From the NCBI GenBank assembly GCA_948146395.1, contig OX411543.1, forward strand, positions 22,484,026 to 22,548,025: a DNA stretch of 64,000 nt, in the 5' to 3' direction. Every line of letters begins with the position of its first letter. The stretch's first letter is position 1. Both the position numbers and the translations under genes were made by a program. This document shows positions 60,001-64,000 of the stretch, piece by piece. The notes under the pieces were generated by a model. The model saw only the letters and a program-made list of their open reading frames with translations. It made no database searches and was not told the DNA's origin. Source of the stretch: Fragum whitleyi (lineage: Eukaryota; Mollusca; Bivalvia; Cardiida; Cardiidae).

Positions 60001-60946
60001 CATAATGTACATATTGTGATGTCAGTTTTTAACGGCGTTTTAAATTTCGCGGTAAATTGAAACTTTGAATTTCAAGATTTTTGAAGATTTTTCGCTAAAA
60101 TTCGGGTCATTTTATAAATAAAATATAAAATTTTTGCTAAGAAATACAGAATTTATTAAACTCGTCATCTAAAACAGATAAAAACTCGGCGCAGCCTCGT
60201 TTTTATCTGTGTATAGATGACTCGTTTAATAAATTCGGTATTCCATGACCACTCATTCAATATCCTCTATATCAACGTCAATTACTATGATCGAAGAGCT
60301 TAATAAATATGCATCACTAAATTGAAATGGAATTTAATAAAAAAAAAATGAAAGTGAAATAAATCCGAATAAAATTAAGGTCATTCAGAAAAAAAAATTA
60401 TCGACCGACCGAAGCTTGAATGCTCTAGATAATGTATCAAGTGTTATATTGAGGCCTTTAACTGGCTACTGATGTTTAAACATTTGATTTAAAACCCTTT
60501 ATGGAATGCCTTATCGGAAAAATAAATATAACGACTTTTCGCCATAGTCTTTACTAAATTCTCATGCACTACAATATGAATCTTTCAATAAAGATCATTA
60601 TAATATAAAACTAAAAATAATCACTCGTATTAAAGTAAACAGCCAATAGCAGACCCGAAAGGGGAAATTATATGGCCTCTTGGAAAAGAAATTTTGGATC
60701 TCATGAAAACACCCATTTGTCACTCTTCAGGGACTACACAGATTCATCAAACACTCGATCGAGCAAGAGGTAAAGAATATACAACAGCCATGTCATCAAT
60801 TAGCACAAACGGACTTAAATACACAGCCTACAACAGACTTCAGGTGGGACATAAATACTGGTCGAGAGTAGACTTCTGGGTGGTTCCAGAGGAGGAGGGG
60901 CATCCACAAATATTCGTTCTCGACGATATAAGTTCTTGGAGCGAAG
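50909..60946 (+). CDS. CEMIP-like: CEMIP-like hyaluronan-binding protein, exons 1-6, 3' part outside window
   Basis: Six exons join in frame: 50909-51034, 53765-53981, 56492-56649, 58217-58376, 59664-59840 and 60650-60946, 1135 coding bases (378 codons plus one base). The order matches vertebrate CEMIP (KIAA1199): signal peptide, CP motif, G8 domain, the GKKF...SWTKLT joint, a GG (ILEI/PANDER-like) domain, then a stretch ending DISSWSEG that corresponds to the CEMIP segment ending SWKPGD. Vertebrate CEMIP is a secreted or ER-linked protein that binds hyaluronan and drives its breakdown; CEMIP2/TMEM2 is a membrane relative. The signal peptide here favours the secreted type. About 380 of an expected 1300-1400 residues are present, so the parallel beta-helix and C-terminal GG parts must lie to the right. 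Assignment to CEMIP over CEMIP2 or another family member is uncertain. Confidence 0.85.
51035..53764 (+). other. CEMIP-like intron 1
   Basis: A 2.7 kb intron between good GTAAGT and TTATTTCAG sites. It contains a hairpin-like AAGAAATTGCTTG...AATTTCTT near 51200; no other element is recognised. Confidence 0.6.
53765..53981 (+). CDS. CEMIP-like: CEMIP-like exon 2: G8 domain
   Basis: The acceptor TTATTTCAG is followed by 72 codons and one base. DILITEGTLLDVHSLEANSI, then GTGKLVFNQGHPIEINTGSI and GQLVIGSEIC, show the alternating strands and spaced glycines of the G8 domain. The closing IGSEIC with a Cys is as in CEMIP. The donor is ATAG then GTATTG, phase 1. An alternative acceptor CACAG nine bases on is in the same phase. 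Confidence 0.88.
54302..54742 (+). mobile_element. TA-flanked MITE family 1, copy J
   Basis: TACAGTTGACAACATCGTGA starts it and ATTTCACGATAGATTTAACT followed by GTA ends it. The central palindrome near 54415-54455 is well kept (AAATTTTGTTC...GAACAAAATTAG). It lies in CEMIP intron 2. Confidence 0.85.
54853..55248 (+). mobile_element. tRNA-derived SINE plus a second SINE head
   Basis: TTGGCTCAGTGGTTAGCGCA (A box, 54861) and GAGTTCGACACC (B box, 54923) form a pol III type head. A body of about 260 bp follows. At 55195-55246 the head words recur (TTGGCTAAGTGGTTAACGCA, then GGACTTGAAAACCAAAAA) but stop before a B box, so a second copy is truncated there. Confidence 0.65.
55284..55720 (-). mobile_element. 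TA-flanked MITE family 1, copy K (second palindrome type)
   Basis: TACAGTTTCATCTTGAAATT at the left; the right end is decayed. The centre near 55575-55620 has the variant palindrome (AATTTCGTCC...GTACGAAATAAGC). Confidence 0.75.
55735..56090. repeat. Repeat family 4, copy 2
   Basis: GATTATCACTTGATAATCTC is itself a palindrome. The right part is an inverted pair: AATCGTTTGTTTTTTCGAGT...AAGATCGATTAATAT facing ATAAGTCGATCTTACATCGA...AACGATT (55960-56075). Related to 37975-38300. Confidence 0.6.
56492..56649 (+). CDS. CEMIP-like: CEMIP-like exon 3: G8-GG joint
   Basis: Phase 1 in, phase 0 out. It reads SREVDGSSPTDDGKKFISV, then GLLHIFGQLKKSWTKLTQTV. This corresponds to the CEMIP segment after G8 that contains a KYIGV...LELHGQKKLSWT-type motif. 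The acceptor is CAATAG and the donor CAG then GTTAGC. This exon is shorter than a typical reporting length and is found only by homology and phase. Confidence 0.82.
56650..58216 (+). other. CEMIP-like intron 3
   Basis: It contains an inverted copy of hairpin MITE family 3 (57640-58062). No exon-like sequence seen. Confidence 0.6.
57640..58062 (-). mobile_element. Hairpin MITE family 3, copy 2
   Basis: Inverted relative to the copies at 39580 and 59861. A stem of about 80 bp at 57680-57762 pairs AATTTATTAAACGAGTCATC with the closing GACGAGTTTAATAAATT around AAAAACGAGGCTGCGCCGAG. It ends near GCGGCGTAGGTCATATT. Confidence 0.75.
58217..58376 (+). CDS. CEMIP-like: CEMIP-like exon 4: GG domain, first half
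   Basis: Phase 0 in, phase 1 out. WMEGLVVYIFGPDGNRKLFD, then GVDLWKDD and KAINWMIKILK, follow the ILEI/PANDER pattern: a strand, a Gly-rich turn, an acidic loop and a helix. The acceptor is GTTTCAG and the donor AAAA then GTAATT. Confidence 0.82.
58377..59663 (+). other. CEMIP-like intron 4
   Basis: Carries the dispersed repeat shared with 17795-17900 (58880-58998) and a tRNA-derived SINE (58990-59220). Confidence 0.55.
58990..59220 (+). mobile_element. tRNA-derived SINE
   Basis: ACAGTCCGAGCGATGTTCCG (diverged A-box side) and GAGTTCGAATCCC (B box, near 59038) form the head. The tail AGAAAAGGATGCAATGGTAG ... TTGTTAGGTGCTCCAGCC is shared with a stretch near 32710-32770. The 90-codon minus-strand frame over it is a SINE artefact. 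Confidence 0.6.
59664..59840 (+). CDS. CEMIP-like: CEMIP-like exon 5: GG domain, second half
   Basis: Phase 1 in and out. AENDDVVSVMVNNYF is the strand that follows the helix in GG domains; LYEIIEDMAGLAKGDLKLRD and AIYDAYCIIFQMG complete the fold. The acceptor is CTTACAG and the donor ATGG then GTGAGT. Confidence 0.82.
59841..60649 (+). other. CEMIP-like intron 5
   Basis: About half is hairpin MITE family 3. No additional exon is visible, although vertebrate CEMIP has some 60-70 more residues at this position. Confidence 0.55.
59861..60280 (+). mobile_element. Hairpin MITE family 3, copy 3
   Basis: It runs from TAATATGACCTACGTCGCCG to CATTCAATATCCTC. The stem at 60150-60237 pairs AATTTATTAAACTCGTCATC with GATGACTCGTTTAATAAATT, with AAACTCGGCGCAGCCTCGTT at the tip. 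Confidence 0.8.
60650..60946 (+). CDS. CEMIP-like: CEMIP-like exon 6: region after the GG domain
   Basis: Phase 1 in and out. EILDLMKTPICHSSGTTQIH, GKEYTTAMSSISTNGLKYTA, GHKYWSRVDFWVVPEEEGHP and VLDDISSWSEG align in order with the CEMIP stretch from KISDLWK to NVQSWKPGD. The acceptor CAATAG has a poor pyrimidine tract. It was chosen because it keeps phase, while the nearer AACAG would shift the frame. The donor is GAAG then GTTTGT. Confidence 0.78.
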
Positions 60947-61567
60947 GTTTGTTTTGAACAAAATGTCATATACGAGGGTTGATCCGAAAGTTCGTAAAAT
61001 GAAATTCTAAATCATCAAAAAAGTTAACTATAAAAACAGAAATCATACAGGTTTTTAACGCATCATCTATGTAATAAACGTGGAAATTTTTAAATGATTA
61101 CAGCGGCTGGAAAATGCATGAATCAAGACAAAGAACCCCTTTCAAGGCGGGGGAGCAAGAACGTGACGTAACGTCATTAATAACTCTCTTCTACATAGTC
61201 TACGCTAACTCTCGTACCTTTCTGTGCCACATATACCCACTTACAGAAATTATTCACAAATGTCATGCCATTTGGAATAAAGTTTGTTTGCAATTTCTAT
61301 ATGCATGGTATTTCTAGTGAAGAGGAAAGCCAAATGCAGCACATTTATTTTGGGAAAATAATGAGAATCAATGTTCGTTCGTTGAAACTCCATTATACCA
61401 TTCTAAATACTCCCTTGAAGTCTGGCCCTCTTCGGGACATATTATAATTTGATTACAAATATCCGGGATAGATTTAGGAAAAGTTCTCGTCTGCACATTC
61501 TTATCAATTTTCTCAATTATTTGAAACGTTTGGATTGATGAATGGCATAGATCATGCCAAAATTCGA
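60947..61567. other. CEMIP-like intron 6, start; mariner-like scrap
   Basis: ATACGAGGGTTGATCCGAAA followed by GTTCGTA near 60972 looks like a mariner-type terminus, but I cannot find its partner or a transposase. No seventh exon is seen up to the window edge. Confidence 0.35.
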
Positions 61568-62821
61568 ACAAGAGGCCCAAGAGGGCCTTGTATCGCTCCA
61601 CTGGCTTTAAAATCTTTAGACTTTCATTAAATAAAGCTTACTTTAAATGAATACATTAACACTCCAAAATCTCCTAAGACCTATTTAGTAATGATTAAAT
61701 GGTTCAGGTCCATATTGCACCAAAATACTCAATCACAATGAATCTTCAACCCTTGACCAATCTTATTAAAACATAAGGTTCAGAAGATGTTGTTCAAAGA
61801 TATCGGGCTCAAAATAGGCCTCACCTGACATACCTATATTTATGGACCAAACAAAATATCTTGAACAATTTAAGTAAATAGTCACCCAAGAAACATTCTG
61901 GTAAAGTTTCATTGAAATTGGCTGAGTGGTTCCGGAAGAGATATCGTTCAAAGATTTTGGCCTCAATATAAGCCCCTCCCTGCCACGCCCAAATTTATAG
62001 GCCTATCAAAATTTAGCAAATAATTTTTGAAAAGACACACTCAAGGAACATTCTGTTAAAGTTTCATTGAAATCAGCCAAGTGGTTCAGGAGAAAATGTC
62101 ATTTGAAAATTTCAGGCTCAAAATAGACCCGGCCTGCCACTCCCATATTTTTAGTCCAATAAAAAATTCTTGAACAATTTAATCAAAGGGTCACCAAAGG
62201 AACATTCTGTTAAAGTTTCACTGAAATCGGCCCAGTGGTTCAGGAGGAGATATCGTTCAAAGATTTCGGGCTCAAAATAGCCCCGCCCTGCCACGCCAAT
62301 ATATATAGACCAATCAAATTTTTTTGAAAAATTTAAGTAAAGGGTGACCTAAGGACCATTCTGATAAAGTTTCATTGAAATCGGCCCAGTAGTCCAGGAG
62401 GAGATGTCGTTCAAAGATTTCGGGCTCAAAATAAGCCCCGCCCTGCCACGCCCATATTTATGGGCTAATCAAAATTTCTTGAACAAGTTAAGTACAGGGT
62501 CACCCAAGGAACATCCATGCCAAGTTTCATTGAAATCGGCCCAATGGTTTGGGAGGAGAAGATTTTTAAAGATTTCAAAGTGAAAAAATGCCACGCCCTG
62601 CCACGCCCATATTTAAGGACCAATCAAAATTCTTTGAATAATTTAAGAAGGGGGCCACCCTAGGATCATTTCTACCGAGTTTCGTTAAAATCTGCCCATT
62701 GGTTTGGGAGGAGAAGATGTTTAAAGAAAAAGTTTACGCACGGACGGACGCACGCACGGACGCACGACGGACACTCCGCCATGACAAAAGCTCGCTGGCC
62801 TTCGGCCAGTGGAGCTAAAAA
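61568..62821 (+). mobile_element. Tandem-core element T3, ~155 bp units
   Basis: The left end is ACAAGAG with the palindrome GGCCCAAGAGGGCC and then GCTCCACTGGC. Units with GGTTCAGGAGGAGATATCGT and variants start near 61773, 61926, 62082, 62232, 62392, 62546 and 62701. It ends in AAAGTTTACGCAC and (GGAC/GCAC)n, then the hairpin at 62789-62816 (AGCTCGCTGGCC TTCG GGCCAGTGGAGCT type) and AAAAAT. GCTCCACTGGC at the left mirrors GCCAGTGGAGC at the right. The units are the same kind as in T2. Confidence 0.75.
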
Positions 62822-63239
62822 TGAACGGCATTCATTTTTTATTGTTAACGTCTCGTCATTTTTCCCTCGAACATTCAAAAAGTATTAAATATTCTGTCCG
62901 GGTAAAAAGTCTTACAATAGTGTTAACATATTACAATTAATTTCGTTTTGCTTCTTATTTGATTAAGCCAAGGAATTCCAACTTAAGTTTCAGAAATTTA
63001 CAGAAAACTTGATTTATCTAACAGTTTTCAATATTTTTTTCTCGCTCTACTGCCTTAGCATACGTATGTTTCTATGGTAACGTATTCTTAGGCCTCTAAA
63101 ATAATTCTTCAAAAATAATAGCATTATTGTGCTCCGCAGTTACTAAACCGAACATTGACCAAATTATATACTGAAAAAGCTAGAAATGCGACAGTTATTA
63201 GCCCATTGGCCGAATTTCAGGATCGTCCCTAGTATTTGT
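62822..63239. other. Unassigned
   Basis: Nothing recognised. Confidence 0.3.
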
Positions 63240-63598
63240 GAAACAAACACTCACTCAAACCATTGAATAACGCTCAAAATGACTTAAAGGTAAAAGAACA
63301 ATAATTACCTTCAAAATAATAAAAGGCAAGGACCAAATCGCGATTTAACTCACATATTTGATATTTTAAGCGTCTGATTGGTCCTTGAAGAGGTAGGAAA
63401 CTATTTATAGAACCTGTATAGATATATTTTTAAAGGAAGATAATTAACATCGCTAATTTTGTTAATCCAGAACAAAAATAGATATATTCGATTACCTGCC
63501 TTGAATTTCACTCAAAACTCGCTCCTAACATTCATTCAATTTCATTCGCAAATCATTCCAAAAATCATCTAATCAATCTCACGATGCTCTTAACTGTA
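63240..63598 (-). mobile_element. TA-flanked MITE family 1, copy L (left end missing)
   Basis: ACACTCACTCAAACCATTGA through the palindrome (ATTTTGTTAATCCAGAACAA, near 63455) to CTCACGATGCTCTTAACTGT followed by A. The first ~70 bases of the family are absent. Confidence 0.7.
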
Positions 63599-63652
63599 CC
63601 CACTTCTAAATCTGAGCTGGTCTGGCTTATAATTGTTTTGCCCATAAACACA

Positions 63653-63726
63653 CCCCGGCGACGGTGGGACACGAACCACGGATCTGCAGGTCACTAGTCG
63701 AGTGCCTTAACCACTATAACAACGAG
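63653..63726 (-). repeat. tRNA-like sequence
   Basis: On the minus strand CGTTGTTATAGTGGTTAAGG resembles an A box and CCGTGGTTCGTGTCCCACCG a T arm with B box. The ends pair only weakly and the anticodon stem does not form, so a SINE head or tRNA pseudogene is more likely than a gene. Confidence 0.5.
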
Positions 63727-63727
63727 G

Positions 63728-64000
63728 TATAGTTAGTTAAATCGTGAAATTGACATTTGTCTCAATCAAAACCATTCTAAATCGCTCACTTAGCGATTCA
63801 TTCATTCATTCCGAACACTCACTCAAGCCATTCAAAACGCTCATAGCAATTGAAAAAAATATAGAAACAACAACATCATTCAAAATAAATTTTGTTAACG
63901 AAAAATCGCAATTTCACTGACATTATTCAAATTGTTAGCGTCTCATAGGTTCTTGAAGAAATAGGAAGCTTTGCATAGAACTTTTATTAAATTCTTATTA
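63728..64000 (-). mobile_element. TA-flanked MITE family 1, copy M (cut by window edge)
   Basis: TATAGTTAGTTAAATCGTGA followed by AATTGACA and the usual interior; the element runs off the right end before its centre. Confidence 0.75.

Noticed and set aside
60972..61600. Mariner transposon in CEMIP intron 6
   Set aside because: Only one terminus-like phrase is visible; no transposase motif or second end, so it is kept only as a note.
63653..63726. Functional tRNA gene
   Set aside because: A and B boxes are present but the anticodon and acceptor stems do not pair properly.

Overview
The window reads as animal nuclear DNA, most likely from a bivalve mollusc. It is AT-rich, has no bacterial-type gene packing, and its one host gene is split by introns with GT/AG borders. 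The inference of a bivalve rests on mobile elements with tandem-repeat cores that end in a (GGAC)n stretch, a terminal hairpin and a GAGCTAAAAAT-type end, as in the 'pearl'/Helitron-like elements known from oysters and mussels. The species cannot be named from the sequence.

The one convincing host gene is at the right end. Six plus-strand coding exons between 50909 and 60946 start a CEMIP (KIAA1199)-like gene: signal peptide, G8 domain, GG (ILEI/PANDER-like) domain and part of the next region. All splice phases agree and give about 378 codons. The gene is open at the last donor and should run past the right edge. Its introns are filled with MITEs, tRNA-derived SINE pieces and fold-back repeats.

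Everything else is mainly transposable elements. 0-10 kb: a piggyBac-type MITE pair (377-613, 8935-9173), a minus-strand hammerhead ribozyme of Penelope type (1334-1377), two tandem-repeat blocks (2.1-4.7 kb), and a chimeric wreck in which a BEL/Pao gag-protease remnant runs into the 3' part of a Penelope-like element with a GIY-YIG nuclease (8214-5158, minus). 10-25 kb: short MITEs and fold-backs in otherwise unassigned AT-rich DNA. 25.9-28.6 kb: a 5'-truncated LINE with three breaks in its reverse transcriptase frame. 29.5-31.2 kb: three neighbouring copies of a ~430 bp TA-flanked MITE that occurs about 13 times in the window. 33.4-37.6 kb: two tandem-core elements and a 352 bp MITE. 41.5-43.0 kb: a nearly complete Tc1-like transposon with TIRs and a broken DD34E transposase. 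44.3-50.9 kb: a 6.6 kb segment bounded by inverted ends and carrying at least twelve copies of a 19 bp motif in two clusters. Its right end lies only about 50 bp before the CEMIP start codon.

The signals I rate highest are: the 6.6 kb element with repeated subterminal sites and its contact with the CEMIP promoter; the central palindrome of the common MITE, which exists in two versions with matched changes on both arms; the dimer-type hammerhead ribozyme; and the shared end architecture of several tandem-core elements with unrelated cores. I see no CRISPR array, operon or prokaryotic defence system.
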